From contig NZ_CP016210.1 of assembly GCF_001682385.1 (NCBI RefSeq), forward strand, positions 4,278,001-4,342,000: a stretch of 64,000 nt of DNA, written 5' to 3'. Position numbers and translations under genes: made by a program. How positions within the stretch are numbered: position 1 is the stretch's first letter; the number at the start of each line of letters is the position of its first letter. Shown here piece by piece: positions 1 to 10,183 of this stretch. This stretch comes from Azoarcus olearius (GTDB lineage Bacteria > Pseudomonadota > Gammaproteobacteria > Burkholderiales > Rhodocyclaceae). Under the pieces are notes generated by a model. The model searched no databases. It was not told the DNA's origin and saw nothing but the letters and a program-made list of their open reading frames with translations.

Positions 1-19
1 ACGAAATGGAGTACCGCCA

Positions 20-895
20 ATGAACCGCAGAACCTGGACCCTTTCCATCGCCGCGCTGTCGGCCGCCTTTCTCGGCGCCTGTGCGACCTCGCCCACGGGC
101 ACGGCCGGCATCGACAACAGTGCCATCGGCAAGCCGGAATTCCGCGAGCACGTGAAGACCTACGGCCTGGTGTACCGCCTGCCCAAGGACGTCACCGACG
201 TGCTCGACGCCAGGATCACCACCCCGCTGCAGCAGAACCTGCTGCGCCTGGGCCTGACCGCCGAGGCCAATACCTTCAACCTGCCGCACGTCACCGTGGT
301 GCACATCCACAGCGCCGACCCGAGCACCCCGCAGAAGATGCTGGCCGCGCTGCCCAAGCTGCCGCCGGTGCTGAACGGCGTGGTCCTGAAGAACTTCTAC
401 ACCACCGAAGCCGCCAAGGGCGCCGGCCACCCCTGGTGGCTGGACCTGGGCATCGTCAAGAGCGGCGCCGCCTATGAAGACATGATGTCCTTCAACACCC
501 GCGCCACCGCCGCCTTCGCCCCGCTGCGCGACGGCCCGCTGCCACGCGTCACCGGCCCGGTCTACGCCAAGATGGGCGACGCCGGCAAGGAGCTGGTGCA
601 GACGGTGGGCGTAAGCGGCGTGAACGTGGTCAAGGACGGCAAGGAGCTGCGCAGCCACAATCCGCACAACACGCTGGTGTACAGCATGGCGATGTTCACC
701 CCGCAGTTGCAGGCTTCGATGGACCAGGTCGCGGCGGACTTCAACAAGGTGCTGCCGGACGGCATCACCACCTCGTTCAGGAACGTCTCGATCGTCGAAC
801 TTGCCTTCTCGGGCAACGTGCTGCGCGAGATCTACCGCATCAGCCTGGAAGATGGTTCGGTGTACGACGTGGCAACCGGGAAGAAGCTGCGCTAA
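20..895 (+). CDS. Putative lipoprotein with 2H-phosphoesterase-like motifs
   Basis: The 291-residue product starts with a lipoprotein signal peptide: a short basic N-terminus, a hydrophobic stretch and a lipobox LGAC, with the lipidated Cys near residue 21. It is therefore probably anchored in the envelope. Two histidine motifs stand out: HVTVVHIH near residue 90 and HNTLVYS near residue 218. Their H-x-T-hydrophobic form and roughly 125-residue spacing resemble the paired motifs of 2H phosphoesterases (the RNA ligase/cyclic phosphodiesterase fold). That assignment is inferred from the motifs only. Start ATG follows a GGAG-like site at 8-11. The gene stands alone and is convergent with the tungstate-binding protein gene. 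It could also be a lipoprotein of unrelated fold. Confidence 0.7.
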   Translation: MNRRTWTLSIAALSAAFLGACATSPTGTAGIDNSAIGKPEFREHVKTYGLVYRLPKDVTDVLDARITTPLQQNLLRLGLTAEANTFNLPHVTVVHIHSADPSTPQKMLAALPKLPPVLNGVVLKNFYTTEAAKGAGHPWWLDLGIVKSGAAYEDMMSFNTRATAAFAPLRDGPLPRVTGPVYAKMGDAGKELVQTVGVSGVNVVKDGKELRSHNPHNTLVYSMAMFTPQLQASMDQVAADFNKVLPDGITTSFRNVSIVELAFSGNVLREIYRISLEDGSVYDVATGKKLR

Positions 896-1032
896 GTACC
901 ACCGGGGGGTTGCCGGCAGCGGCCGTGCGCCCCCTTCGACGCCCCCTGCGGCAGCCCCAGAACCGGAAGCGCCCTCCGCCGGCAGGGTGCGATCAGGCAA
1001 AAAAAGCCCAGGCAGAACCGGGAGGGCCGGTC

Positions 1033-1851
1033 TTATTCGTTGGCGTTGGGGAAGAACAGCTGCTCCCCGCCGATCTTGTAGGCGGCGATGCTCGCCTGGC
1101 CCGCCGGCGAGATCACCCAGTCGACGAACTTCTGCGCCTCGCCCGCCTTCACGTGCGGGTGCCTGGCCGGATTGACCACGATCGCGCCGTACTGGTTGAA
1201 CAGGCGGCGGTCGCCTTCCACCAGGATCCTCAGGTCGGCGCGGTTCTTGAAGCTGAGCCAGGTGCCGCGGTCGGCGAGCACATAGGCGCCGGTGGAGGCG
1301 GCGATGTTGAGCGCCGGCCCCATGCCGCAGCCGCACTCCTTGTAGCCGCTGCCCTTGTCGCCCTCGAAGCCTGCCGCCTTCCAGTAGCGCAGCTCGGCGG
1401 CGTGGGTGCCGCTCTTGTCGCCGCGCGACACGAACAAGGCATTGCCCGCGGCCAGCTTCCTGAGGCCGGCGACGATGTCCTTGCCGGCGACGCCGGCCGG
1501 GTCCGCCGCCGGGCCCACCAGCACGAAGTCGTTGTACATCACCGGGTAGCGCTTCACGCCGTAGCCTTCGGCAACGAATTTCTCTTCCGCGGCGACGTCG
1601 TGGACGAACAGCACGTCCGCATCGCCGCGGCGGCCCACGTCCAGCGCCTGGCCGGTGCCGAGCGCCACCACCTTCACCTCGACGCCGCTGGCCTGGGTGA
1701 AGGCGGGCAGCAGATGGGCGAACAGGCCGGACTGCTCGGTGGAGGTGGTCGAGGCCATCACGATGGATCCGGCGGCGGCGCCGAGCGAGGCACAGGACAG
1801 CGCGGCGGCAAGCAAGCAGCGGCGGAACGAGGACGGGACGGACGGCTTCAT
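1033..1851 (-). CDS. tupA: TupA-type tungstate/molybdate-binding protein
   Basis: Periplasmic substrate-binding protein of about 272 residues for oxyanion ABC uptake. A Sec signal peptide (residues 1 to about 27) is followed by a TTSTEQSG segment; the Thr/Ser-rich loop near the mature N-terminus is typical of TupA proteins. Family-like motifs follow: GTGQALDVGRRGDADVLFVH and a segment around GYGVKRYPVMYND. The start at 1851 was chosen because it puts the signal peptide at the N-terminus; a longer frame to 1947 adds 32 non-signal residues. No TupB permease or TupC ATPase gene is adjacent, so it either uses a distant transporter or shares the nearby ModBC. It is divergent from the HTH regulator gene at 1966. 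Confidence 0.82.
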   Translation of the reverse strand: MKPSVPSSFRRCLLAAALSCASLGAAAGSIVMASTTSTEQSGLFAHLLPAFTQASGVEVKVVALGTGQALDVGRRGDADVLFVHDVAAEEKFVAEGYGVKRYPVMYNDFVLVGPAADPAGVAGKDIVAGLRKLAAGNALFVSRGDKSGTHAAELRYWKAAGFEGDKGSGYKECGCGMGPALNIAASTGAYVLADRGTWLSFKNRADLRILVEGDRRLFNQYGAIVVNPARHPHVKAGEAQKFVDWVISPAGQASIAAYKIGGEQLFFPNANE

Positions 1852-1965
1852 GCGGACTCCGGGCAGACGGGGACGATCGGTTCGGTCCGGCGCAGACGGG
1901 AAACGTGCTGCGGCGGAAGTGCGGTAACGTACGGACCCGACCGACAAGCATCAATATGAAGCGCC

Positions 1966-3069
1966 GTGCATAGGGTTCAACTCCACTACACGCTGGGTCG
2001 TGAAGGCGGCCCGGCGCAGATCCGCAATCCGCTGCTCGACCTGCTGCATGCGCTCGCGCAGCGCGGTTCGATTTCGGCCGCGGCGCGCGAACTGGGGCTC
2101 TCCTACCGTCATGTATGGGGCGAGCTGAAACGCTGGGAGGGCGAGCTGGGCCACCCCCTGGTGGTGTGGGAAAAAGGCCAGCCCGCCCGGCTCACCGAGT
2201 TCGGCACCAAGCTGCTGTGGGCCGAACGCCAGGCCCAGGCCCGGCTGCAGCCGCAGATCGAGGCGCTGCGCGCCGAGCTGGACCGCGCCTTCGCGGTCGC
2301 CTTCGACGACAGCGCCCACGTTCTCACCTTCTATGCCAGCCACGACGAAGCGCTGGCTGCGCTGCGCGAACTGGCGCGCGGCCGCTCGCAGCCGTTGCAC
2401 CTCGATATCCGCTTCACCGGCAGCGTCGATGCGATCCGCGCGCTCAACGAGGGGCGCTGCCTGATGGCGGGCTTTCACACGCTGGAAGACGCGGCGCCGG
2501 GCACGCCGATCCAGCGCGCCTACAAACCGCTGCTGCAGCCCGGCCTGCACAAGCTGATCGGCTTTGCCCGCCGCAGCCAGGGCCTCATCGTGCCGCGCGG
2601 CAACCCGCGCCACCTCTACACCCTGCGCGACGTGGCGACGAAGCGCGCGCGCTTCGCCAGCCGCGCGCGCGGCAGCGGCACCCGCGTGCTGCTCGACGAA
2701 CTGCTGCGCCGCGCGGACCTCGACGCCGCCGCGCTGCCCGGCTACGAGGGCGACGAACCCTCCCACGCCGCGGTGGCGCAGGCCGTGGCGGCCGGCAAGG
2801 CGGACGCCGGCCTCGGCATCCTCGCCACCGCGCTCGCGCACGGGCTGGATTTCGTGCCGCTGGTGGAAGAGCGCTACCACCTCGCCTGCCTCAAGTCGGC
2901 GCTCGAGGAACCCGCGGTGGCGGCGCTGCTGCAACTGCTGCGCAGCGCGGAATGGCAGTCCCGCCTCGCCGCCCTGCCCGGCTACCGGCCGGCCGACAGC
3001 GGCGAGGTGCTGTCGATGCGCCAGCTGCTGCCGTGGTGGACCTTCCGCAAGGCCAAGGCGGCGGTCTGA
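1966..3069 (+). CDS. ModE-type HTH regulator fused to a periplasmic-binding-like domain
   Basis: 367 residues with a GTG start. Residues about 15-100 form a winged HTH of the ModE/LysR type (GSISAAARELGLSYRHVWGE). The remainder resembles a type-2 periplasmic-binding fold of the molybdate-sensing kind, with a conserved R-GSGTR segment near residue 228 and an AVAAGKADAGLGI segment near 270. Proteins of this architecture are predicted to sense a molybdenum- or tungsten-related ligand, or another small molecule, and control an adjacent transporter. It is divergent from tupA over a 114 bp gap and convergent with modC, so tupA is the likeliest target. The ligand is not evident from the sequence. 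Confidence 0.8.
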   Translation: MHRVQLHYTLGREGGPAQIRNPLLDLLHALAQRGSISAAARELGLSYRHVWGELKRWEGELGHPLVVWEKGQPARLTEFGTKLLWAERQAQARLQPQIEALRAELDRAFAVAFDDSAHVLTFYASHDEALAALRELARGRSQPLHLDIRFTGSVDAIRALNEGRCLMAGFHTLEDAAPGTPIQRAYKPLLQPGLHKLIGFARRSQGLIVPRGNPRHLYTLRDVATKRARFASRARGSGTRVLLDELLRRADLDAAALPGYEGDEPSHAAVAQAVAAGKADAGLGILATALAHGLDFVPLVEERYHLACLKSALEEPAVAALLQLLRSAEWQSRLAALPGYRPADSGEVLSMRQLLPWWTFRKAKAAV

Positions 3070-3213
3070 ACCGCGCCTCGCAGGCGGATGCAGCCGTGGC
3101 GGCGGGGATTAGCGTTCCCGCATGGGCCGCGCCAACCCCGGCGCAGGCACCCGGTCGTGGACCTCCGTTGAATCCGGTGCCGCCCTCCGCGGCGGCTCAC
3201 ACCCCGGCGGGCG

Positions 3214-4371
3214 CTAGCCCAGCAGCGCCACCGCCTTGATCTGGACCCACACCCTGCGCCCGACCACGATGCCGAGCTGGTCCAGCGAGCGCCGGGTGAT
3301 CCGGGCGATCAGCGCGGTGCCGCTGGCATCGAGCCGCACTAGCACGTGCGCGGGCGTGTCGGCCGCCGCCACCTCCTGCACGGTGGCGAGCAGCGCGTTG
3401 GTGATGCTGCTGCCTTCGATGCGGGTGGTGGCGAGGCTGACGTCGCGCGCGTGGACGCGGAAACGCAGGCGTTGCCCGGGCGCCTCCGGCCGGCGCGCCA
3501 CCAGCACGTCGCCGCCGGGGAAATCGAGCCGGGTAAGGTGGTAGGCGTCGTCGTGCTCGCCCACGAGCGCTTCGATGACCACGCCGGCGTCGTCGGAGAA
3601 CGCGGTCGGCAGGTCCAGCCGCGCCAGCGTCTGCTGCAGCCCGCCGTGCGCCACCACGCGCCCCTGGTCGAGCAGCACCACGTGATCGGCGAGCCGCGCC
3701 ACTTCGTCCGGCGCGTGGCTGACGTAGAGCACCGGGATGTCCAGTTCGTCGTGCAGGCGTTCGAGGTAGGGCAGGATCTCGTTCTTGCGCTTGAGGTCGA
3801 GCGCGGCAAGCGGCTCGTCCATCAGCAGCAGGCGCGGGCTGGTGAGCAGCGCGCGGGCGATGCCGACACGCTGGCGCTCGCCGCCGGAGAGCCGCTCCGG
3901 CATGCGATCGAGCAGGTGACCGATGCCGAGCAGTTCGACCGCCTGATCCCACGCCACCCGCCGGTGCGCGGCGGAAATGCGCTTCTGGCCGAATTCCAGG
4001 TTGCGCTTCACCGTCAGGTGCGGAAACAGGCTGGCTTCCTGGAACACGTAGCCGAGCGCGCGCTTGTGGGTGGGCACGAACACGCCGCGCGCGGAGTCCT
4101 GCCAGACCTCGCCGTTGACCGCCAGCAGCCCGTCGCCGGCGCGCTCCAGCCCGGCCACGCAGCGCAAACAGGTGGTCTTGCCCGAGCCGGAATGGCCGAA
4201 CAGCGCGGTGACGCCGCGGCCGGGCAGCGCAAGGTCCACATCCAGCGCGAAGCCCGCGTAGGCCAGGCGGAAGCGCGCGCGGATGCCGGCGCTTGCCGCG
4301 CCCTCCGCCGCCGCGGGCGCCAGGGACCCGGTCATCGCCGCCATCGTGTCGATCTCGCTGCTCGCCGTCAT
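3214..4371 (-). CDS. modC: Molybdate ABC transporter ATP-binding protein ModC
   Basis: 385-residue ATPase that powers molybdate import with ModB and ModA. Walker [10 protein letters not shown] lies near residues 59-67, signature [10 protein letters not shown] near 160, Walker B LLLMDEP close after, then the switch-His region. The C-terminal ~90 residues form a Mop/TOBE oxyanion-binding domain ([15 protein letters not shown] onward), as in ModC. Start ATG at 4371 overlaps the modB stop codon by 4 bp (ATGA), implying translational coupling. The frame is open further upstream inside modB, but the coupled ATG is preferred. Last gene of modE-modA-modB-modC. Confidence 0.92.
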   Translation of the reverse strand: MTASSEIDTMAAMTGSLAPAAAEGAASAGIRARFRLAYAGFALDVDLALPGRGVTALFGHSGSGKTTCLRCVAGLERAGDGLLAVNGEVWQDSARGVFVPTHKRALGYVFQEASLFPHLTVKRNLEFGQKRISAAHRRVAWDQAVELLGIGHLLDRMPERLSGGERQRVGIARALLTSPRLLLMDEPLAALDLKRKNEILPYLERLHDELDIPVLYVSHAPDEVARLADHVVLLDQGRVVAHGGLQQTLARLDLPTAFSDDAGVVIEALVGEHDDAYHLTRLDFPGGDVLVARRPEAPGQRLRFRVHARDVSLATTRIEGSSITNALLATVQEVAAADTPAHVLVRLDASGTALIARITRRSLDQLGIVVGRRVWVQIKAVALLG

Positions 4372-5048
4372 GCACGCCACCCCTGCTTGAAGCGGCTGCT
4401 GTACAGCACCAGCAGCACCAGGAAGGAAAACACCAGCATGCCGCCGGCCAGCCAGTGCGCCTGCGCATACTCCAGCGCTTCGACGTGATCGTAGATCTGC
4501 ACCGACACCACCCGGGTCTTTTCCGGGATGTTGCCGCCGATCATCAGCACCACGCCGAACTCGCCCACCGTGTGTGCAAAGCCGAGGATGCCGGCGGTGA
4601 CGAAGCCTGGCCGCGCGAGCGGCAGCACCACGGTGAAGAAGCGGTCCCACGGCCCGGCGCGCAGCGTGGCGGCGGCCTCCAGCGGGCGCTCGCCGATCGC
4701 CTCGAAGGCGTTCTGCAGCGGCTGCACCACGAAAGGCGTCGAATAGAACACCGAGGCCACCACCAGGCCGGCGAACGTGAAGGGCAGCGTGCCGAGGCCG
4801 AGGCTCTGGGTGATGTGACCGACGAAGCCGTTCGGCCCCATCGCCACCAGCAGGTAAAAGCCCAGCACCGTGGGCGGCAGCACCAGCGGCAGCGCCACCA
4901 CCGCGCCGATCGGCCCCTTCAGCCGAGAGCGCGTCCGGGCCAGCCACCACGCGATCGGCGTGCCGATCAGCAGCAGCAGCACCGTGGTCACGGTGGCGAG
5001 CTTGAGCGTAAGCCAGATCGCCGCGAGATCGACGCCATCGAGTTGCAT
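4368..5048 (-). CDS. modB: Molybdate ABC transporter permease ModB
   Basis: 226-residue inner-membrane permease with about five hydrophobic segments. The binding-protein-dependent transport signature (the EAA loop that contacts ModC) is at [15 protein letters not shown] near residue 124, followed by the conserved [10 protein letters not shown] segment near 155. ModB dimers form the molybdate channel. The gene starts 19 bp after modA and overlaps modC by 4 bp, consistent with one transcript. Length and motifs match the family closely. Confidence 0.93.
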   Translation of the reverse strand: MQLDGVDLAAIWLTLKLATVTTVLLLLIGTPIAWWLARTRSRLKGPIGAVVALPLVLPPTVLGFYLLVAMGPNGFVGHITQSLGLGTLPFTFAGLVVASVFYSTPFVVQPLQNAFEAIGERPLEAAATLRAGPWDRFFTVVLPLARPGFVTAGILGFAHTVGEFGVVLMIGGNIPEKTRVVSVQIYDHVEALEYAQAHWLAGGMLVFSFLVLLVLYSSRFKQGWRA

Positions 5049-5067
5049 GCCCGCCCCTTGCGGAAGT

Positions 5068-5883
<816 letters not shown>

Positions 5884-6711
5884 TCAGTCGTAGGCGGCCA
5901 GGATCACGCTGGACGACTTGAAGAACGCGCAGGCGCGCACGCCCGGCTCGATGCCGAGCGCCTTGCAGCTGTCGCCGGTGACCACGCAGGTCACGCTGCG
6001 CCCCGACGGCAGCGCCAGCGTCACCTCGTTATTCACCGGGCCCTCGTGGATGGCGGCGACCTCGCCCCACAGCTGGTTGCGCGCGGTCAGCCTCATCGCG
6101 GGGTCGATCGCCAGCATCACCGAGGACGACTTCACCAGCGCGAACACCTCCTTGCCGATCGTCAGCCCCAGGTTCTCGGCGCTGGCCTTGGTGATGACCG
6201 CGGCGATCTCGGTGTGCGCGTCGAGCCGCACCCGCACCTCGTAATCGACACCGCCGTCGCGCAGCCCGGTGATCGCGCCGGAGAACTGGTTGCGCGCGCT
6301 GGTCTTCATGCTCATGCGGTGCATCAGGCGCTGGAAACCCTGGATGTCGCCCGCGCCGACGTCATTGAGGCGTTCCGACAGGCGGTCGAGCGCGGCCTGG
6401 TATTCGATCTCGAGCGCGCGGTACATCGCGACGATGCGGCGCCCGTAGTCGGTGAGCTGGGTGCCGCCGCCCTGGCGGCCGCCAGTGACGCGCACCACCA
6501 GCGGCTCCGGCGCGAGGTTGTTCATGGTATCGATCGCATCCCACGCCGCCTTGTACGAAAGCGGGACGGCCTTGGCGGCCTGGTTGATCGAGCCCTTGCG
6601 CTGGATTTCCTCCAGCAGGCGGATGCGCGTGTCCGAAAGGGCGGTGCCGACGTCGGTCTCGAGCGACATGCGGGCAAGGAAGCGGGTCGGGGTCATGGTT
6701 CTGGTCGGCAT
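5884..6711 (-). CDS. modE: Molybdate-responsive regulator ModE
   Basis: 275 residues. The N-terminal ~120 residues are the ModE winged-HTH domain (KGSINQAAKAVPLSYKAAWD, then GGRQGGGTQLTDYG). The C-terminal half holds two Mop domains, each opening with a (K)TSARNQ/TARNQ-type motif near residues 136 and 207, which bind molybdate at the dimer interface. Molybdate-bound ModE represses high-affinity uptake and adjusts other molybdenum genes. It heads the mod operon, so it is probably autoregulated. The ATG at 6711 was used; a second Met five codons downstream is possible. It is divergent from the molbindin gene across 179 bp. Confidence 0.92.
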   Translation of the reverse strand: MPTRTMTPTRFLARMSLETDVGTALSDTRIRLLEEIQRKGSINQAAKAVPLSYKAAWDAIDTMNNLAPEPLVVRVTGGRQGGGTQLTDYGRRIVAMYRALEIEYQAALDRLSERLNDVGAGDIQGFQRLMHRMSMKTSARNQFSGAITGLRDGGVDYEVRVRLDAHTEIAAVITKASAENLGLTIGKEVFALVKSSSVMLAIDPAMRLTARNQLWGEVAAIHEGPVNNEVTLALPSGRSVTCVVTGDSCKALGIEPGVRACAFFKSSSVILAAYD

Positions 6712-6890
6712 TATGTTTTCCCGTTTATATAAAGCCAGTTCTATGCCAGAAGTGCGTTTCTTGTGGTTGTAGCAGTAGAAGGGCGACGGCTATGATTTTT
6801 CCCGGAGACGATTGTAGGTCTTCTCACAAATATATGTAGCCAACAACACAACGTGTATTCATCCCTGCACTCAACGCTCTGGAGAACCCA
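6712..6890. promoter_or_regulatory. Divergent modE / molbindin promoter region
   Basis: This 179 bp AT-richer stretch separates modE from the molbindin gene. A TTTATATAAA palindrome lies at 6724-6733, 12 bp upstream of the modE start. TTGTAGCA occurs at 6767-6774, ATTGTAGG at 6811-6818 and TATATGTAGC at 6831-6840. Related TGTAGC sequence recurs near 7790 and 7979. ModE operators in other bacteria are AT-rich palindromes with CGTTATAT-type half-sites; nothing here is a full match, so these are only candidate sites. Confidence 0.4.
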
Positions 6891-7319
6891 ATGAAAGTCA
6901 GCGCCCGCAACGTATTCAAAGGCACCATCAGCAAGCTGCAGGCCGGCGCGGTCAACGCCGAAGTGGACATCGCCCTCGGCGGAGGCGACGCGCTGGTCGC
7001 GATCGTGACGATGGAAAGCGTGAAGACGCTCGAACTCGCCGCCGGCAAGGAGGTGGTGGCGCTGGTGAAGGCGCCGTGGGTCATGCTGATGACCGACAGC
7101 CACGATGTCCGCCTGTCGGCGCGCAACTGCCTGACCGGAACGGTGAAATCGGTCGAACCCGGCGCGGTCAATGCCGAAGTCACGCTGGTGCTGCCGGGCG
7201 GCACCGAGATCTCGTCGGTGGTCACGCGCGAGGCCGTCGCCGAACTCGGGCTCAAGCCGGGCGTGGCCGCCACCGCGGTGATCAAGTCGTCCAACGTGAT
7301 CCTGGGCGTGACTGCCTGA
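6891..7319 (+). CDS. modG: Two-domain molybdenum-pterin/molybdate-binding protein (molbindin)
   Basis: 142 residues consisting only of two tandem Mop domains, each starting S-A-R-N (residues 3 and 76) and ending in a conserved hydrophobic strand (KAPWVMLM; KSSNVILG). Such molbindins, called ModG in Azotobacter, are cytoplasmic oligomers that store or buffer molybdate. The repeat of two ~70-residue units is clear by eye (TGTVKSVEPGAVNAEV against KGTISKLQAGAVNAEV). It is divergent from modE and ends 28 bp before a convergent gene, in keeping with a dedicated molybdenum locus. Confidence 0.88.
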   Translation: MKVSARNVFKGTISKLQAGAVNAEVDIALGGGDALVAIVTMESVKTLELAAGKEVVALVKAPWVMLMTDSHDVRLSARNCLTGTVKSVEPGAVNAEVTLVLPGGTEISSVVTREAVAELGLKPGVAATAVIKSSNVILGVTA

Positions 7320-7347
7320 TACGCCCAGCCGGAGGCGCCGGCGGGGC

Positions 7348-7734
7348 TCAGCGCGGCATGGTTTCGCTGAAGCTGTAGAAGGCCTGGCCTTCGCCGTGCT
7401 CGTCGGTGCGCACCACGCGGTGGATCAGCCAGCGCCCGTCGCGCAGCCGCCACGCGGCGACGGACTCGGCGTGCAGCACGCCGGCGTAGAACTCCTCGCC
7501 GTCATCCGAACGCGGCTCGTCGATGCGGTAACGGTGGGCGTAGTAGCAGGGCTCGTCATCGGCGTCGTGGCCGAAGCAGCGTGCGGCGGCGAGTTCGGCA
7601 TCGCGATGGACGCGGAAGGCGATCGGCACCACCGCCATCTCGCGCCAGGCCACCGGTAGGCGCGCGTGCCACGGCCAGGCCTCGGCGTCGAGGCGGCCAC
7701 GGGCGGTGGAAGCGGATCGATGATGTGCTAGCAC
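7348..7734 (-). CDS. Small protein of unknown function in the molybdenum locus
   Basis: 128 residues, not recognised. It has no signal peptide or membrane segment and is rich in Arg, His and acidic residues, with a run around DEPCYYAHRYRIDEPR. I place the start at GTG 7734 because an AAGGAG sits 5 bp before it; an ATG at 7800 in the same frame would add 22 residues running through the upstream AT-rich site. The C-terminal part (RDGRWLIHRVV, FYSFSETMPR) looks like a compact beta-rich fold. Its convergent position next to the molbindin gene and a CGTTATAT half-site upstream suggest metal-responsive expression, but no function can be assigned. Confidence 0.6.
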   Translation of the reverse strand: MLAHHRSASTARGRLDAEAWPWHARLPVAWREMAVVPIAFRVHRDAELAAARCFGHDADDEPCYYAHRYRIDEPRSDDGEEFYAGVLHAESVAAWRLRDGRWLIHRVVRTDEHGEGQAFYSFSETMPR

Positions 7735-7778
7735 GGCGGCTCCTTGAAAGTGGGCGGCGACGCTCCCGCGGGGCGGTT

Positions 7779-7800
7779 CGTTATATATCTGTAGCAACAA
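7779..7800. promoter_or_regulatory. Candidate ModE-like half-site
   Basis: CGTTATAT (7779-7786) matches the half-site reported for ModE operators. It is followed by ATCTGTAGCAACAA, which resembles TATATGTAGCCAACAA upstream of the molbindin gene at 6831-6846. It lies about 45 bp upstream of the GTG of the small unknown gene. The expected second half-site is not clear, so this is a weak call. Confidence 0.35.
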
Positions 7801-8122
7801 TAATGCCGACGGGTCGATGCGGGCCGGCGCGAAGTGCTCCCGGTCGCATGAAAACCCTCATCCTGGCGAAGAACGGCGATTTTCTGGCCTCGGATTGCCG
7901 CCTCGACGCTGCATGCGCCATTCGCCCCGCGCCTCATCGAGAGGCTTGCGCTCCTCGTGCGGCTCATTTGATGTATTCATTGCTACAACGGAAGGTGTGC
8001 TTTGCGACACGCTCCAGCGCCCGCCACGCGGGCCCCGCGCGGAATCATTCCGCAGCCGCCGCGGTCGATTCGGGAACGGCGCGGGCGCGGCGGCCCGGAA
8101 CCGGGATGCGGGAGAGCCAGAC
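7801..8122. other. Gene-free region upstream of the AsmA-like gene
   Basis: The frame of the AsmA-like protein is open through here, but the encoded residues (Arg-, Pro- and Ser-rich with scattered Cys) do not look like protein and precede a clear membrane anchor. Only an inverted copy of the TTGTAGCA motif (TGCTACAA, 7981-7988) stands out. I see no tRNA, small RNA or strong terminator. Confidence 0.4.
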
Positions 8123-10171
8123 GTGGGACGTGCGGGAAAGCTGCTCGCGGGCATCGTGCTCGCCCTCTTGGCGCTGCTGGCGGCGGTGGTGGTCGCGGTC
8201 GCCACGCTGGACTGGAACCGGCTGCGGCCGACCGTGAACGAACGCGTATCGGCCGCACTCGGGCGCCCCTTCGCCATCAATGGCGACCTCAGCGTGCGCT
8301 GGGCGCGCGCGGATGATCCGCCCGGCTGGCGGGCCTGGCTGCCGGCGCTGCAGGTGGGCGCGGCGGATCTGGTGCTGGGCAACCCCGAGTGGGCGCAGCG
8401 GCCGGGCTTCGCGGCGTTCGAGCGAGTGGACTTCCGCCTCGCGCTGCTGCCGCTGCTCGCGCATCAGGTGCGGATTCCGCGCATCGAGGTGCGCCAGCCG
8501 GCGCTGCAACTGGAGCGCGCCGCCGACGGCCGCGCCACCTGGACCTTCGACCAGGGCGACGACAAGGACGACGCGGCGCCGCGCTGGCAGCTCGACATCG
8601 GCGAGATCGCCTTCGACCGCGGCACCGCGACGGTGGACGATGCGGTGCTCGGTCTGCAGGCGGAGGGCGAGCTGACGCCGCTGGAGGCCGCAATCCCGTT
8701 CGCCGACATCGTCGGCAAGGGCGCGACGCAAACGGACGCGACGGCGCCCACGCCGGCACCGGCCGACTACGCGTTTGCGTGGCAGGCGCGCGGGCGCTAT
8801 CAAGACCAGCCCTTCAACGCGCGCGGCAAGCTGGGCGGGCTGCTGGCGCTGCACGGGCGCGGCCAGCCCTTTCCGCTGCAGGTGGAAGCGCGCATCGGTG
8901 CCACCCGGATCACGCTCGCGGGCGTGCTGGTCGATCCGCGCGCGCCCGAAGCGCTCGACCTGCAGCTGCGGCTGGCGGGCAACTCGCTCGCCGACCTCTA
9001 TCCGCTCACCGGCGTCACGCTGCCCGAAACCCCGCCCTACAGCACCGAAGGCCACCTGATCGCCCAGTTGCAGGGCGCGGACGGCCGCAGCTTCCGCTAC
9101 CGCGACTTCAGCGGCCGCATCGGCGACAGCGAGATCCGCGGCGACCTGGCCTACACCACCGCCGCACCGCGCCCGCGCCTGAGCGGCGAGCTGCGCTCGC
9201 GCCTGCTGCGGCTGGCCGACCTCGGCCCGCTGATCGGGGTCGATACCGCGGCGCAGCCGCGCCCGGCGCAGCCCGCGGACCGCGTGCTGCCGAGCGCCAC
9301 CTTCCGCACCGAGCGCTGGCGCAGCATGGATGCCGACGTGCGCTTCGAGGGCGCGCGCATCGACCGCGGCAACGAGCTGCCCATCACCGACCTCAAGACC
9401 CGGTTGCAGCTGGAGGACGGCGTGCTGCGGCTGGACCCGTTCCAGGTGGGCGTGGCGGGCGGCAGCGTGGGCGGCGCAATCCGGCTGGACGGCGCGCGCA
9501 CGCCGCTGCAGGGCCGGCTGGACCTGCACGCGCGCCGGCTGAGCCTGAAGAAGCTGGTGCCCGCCTTCGAGCCGCTGCAGACCAGCCTCGGCGAATTCAA
9601 CGGCGAGGTCGCGCTCGCCGGCCACGGTAATTCGGTCGGCGCGCTGCTGGGCAGCGCCGACGGCGACTTCCGCCTGGTACTGGACGAGGGCGCGGTAAGC
9701 CGCAGCCTGATGGAGATCGCCGGGCTCAACGTCGGCAACTACGTGGTCGGCAAGCTGTTCGGCGACGAGGAGGTGCGCATCCACTGCGCGGTGGCGGACT
9801 TCCGCGTGGATGACGGGCTGGCGACCGCGCGCCTGGCGCTGGTGGATACCGAGAACGCGCGCGTGGATATCGACGGCACGGTCAATTTCGGCCAGGAGAC
9901 GCTGGACCTGACCATCCGGCCGCAGTCCAAGGGCATGCGTTTGTTCTCGCTGCGCTCGCCGCTCTACGTGCGCGGGCGCTTCAAGGCGCCGGACGCCGGA
10001 GTGCAGGCGGGGCCGCTGCTCGCGCGCGGTGCCGGCATGCTGGCGCTGGGCGCGGCGGTGGCGCCCGCCGCGGCCTTGCTGGCGCTGGTGGCGCCGAGCA
10101 GCGAGCGCGAAAGCCCCTGCATCGGCGTGCTGCAGGCGCTCGGCGCCGCCAAGCCGGGCACGCCGCGCTGA
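8123..10171 (+). CDS. AsmA family protein
   Basis: 682 residues from GTG 8123, which has a GGGAGA-type ribosome site 7-12 bp upstream and places one N-terminal transmembrane helix (residues about 5-25) at the start, as expected. The rest is a large repetitive beta-rich periplasmic domain with the AsmA hallmarks: NERVSAALGRPFAINGDLSV near residue 35 and a C-terminal section where ETLDLTIRPQSKGMRLFSLR precedes SPLYVRGRF. AsmA-like proteins are inner-membrane-anchored and are linked to outer-membrane assembly and phospholipid transport between membranes. The ORF could be extended to 7817, but that would bury the anchor. It converges with the GGDEF-EAL gene after 12 bp. Confidence 0.8.
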   Translation: MGRAGKLLAGIVLALLALLAAVVVAVATLDWNRLRPTVNERVSAALGRPFAINGDLSVRWARADDPPGWRAWLPALQVGAADLVLGNPEWAQRPGFAAFERVDFRLALLPLLAHQVRIPRIEVRQPALQLERAADGRATWTFDQGDDKDDAAPRWQLDIGEIAFDRGTATVDDAVLGLQAEGELTPLEAAIPFADIVGKGATQTDATAPTPAPADYAFAWQARGRYQDQPFNARGKLGGLLALHGRGQPFPLQVEARIGATRITLAGVLVDPRAPEALDLQLRLAGNSLADLYPLTGVTLPETPPYSTEGHLIAQLQGADGRSFRYRDFSGRIGDSEIRGDLAYTTAAPRPRLSGELRSRLLRLADLGPLIGVDTAAQPRPAQPADRVLPSATFRTERWRSMDADVRFEGARIDRGNELPITDLKTRLQLEDGVLRLDPFQVGVAGGSVGGAIRLDGARTPLQGRLDLHARRLSLKKLVPAFEPLQTSLGEFNGEVALAGHGNSVGALLGSADGDFRLVLDEGAVSRSLMEIAGLNVGNYVVGKLFGDEEVRIHCAVADFRVDDGLATARLALVDTENARVDIDGTVNFGQETLDLTIRPQSKGMRLFSLRSPLYVRGRFKAPDAGVQAGPLLARGAGMLALGAAVAPAAALLALVAPSSERESPCIGVLQALGAAKPGTPR

Positions 10172-10183
10172 GCGGCTCCGCGC

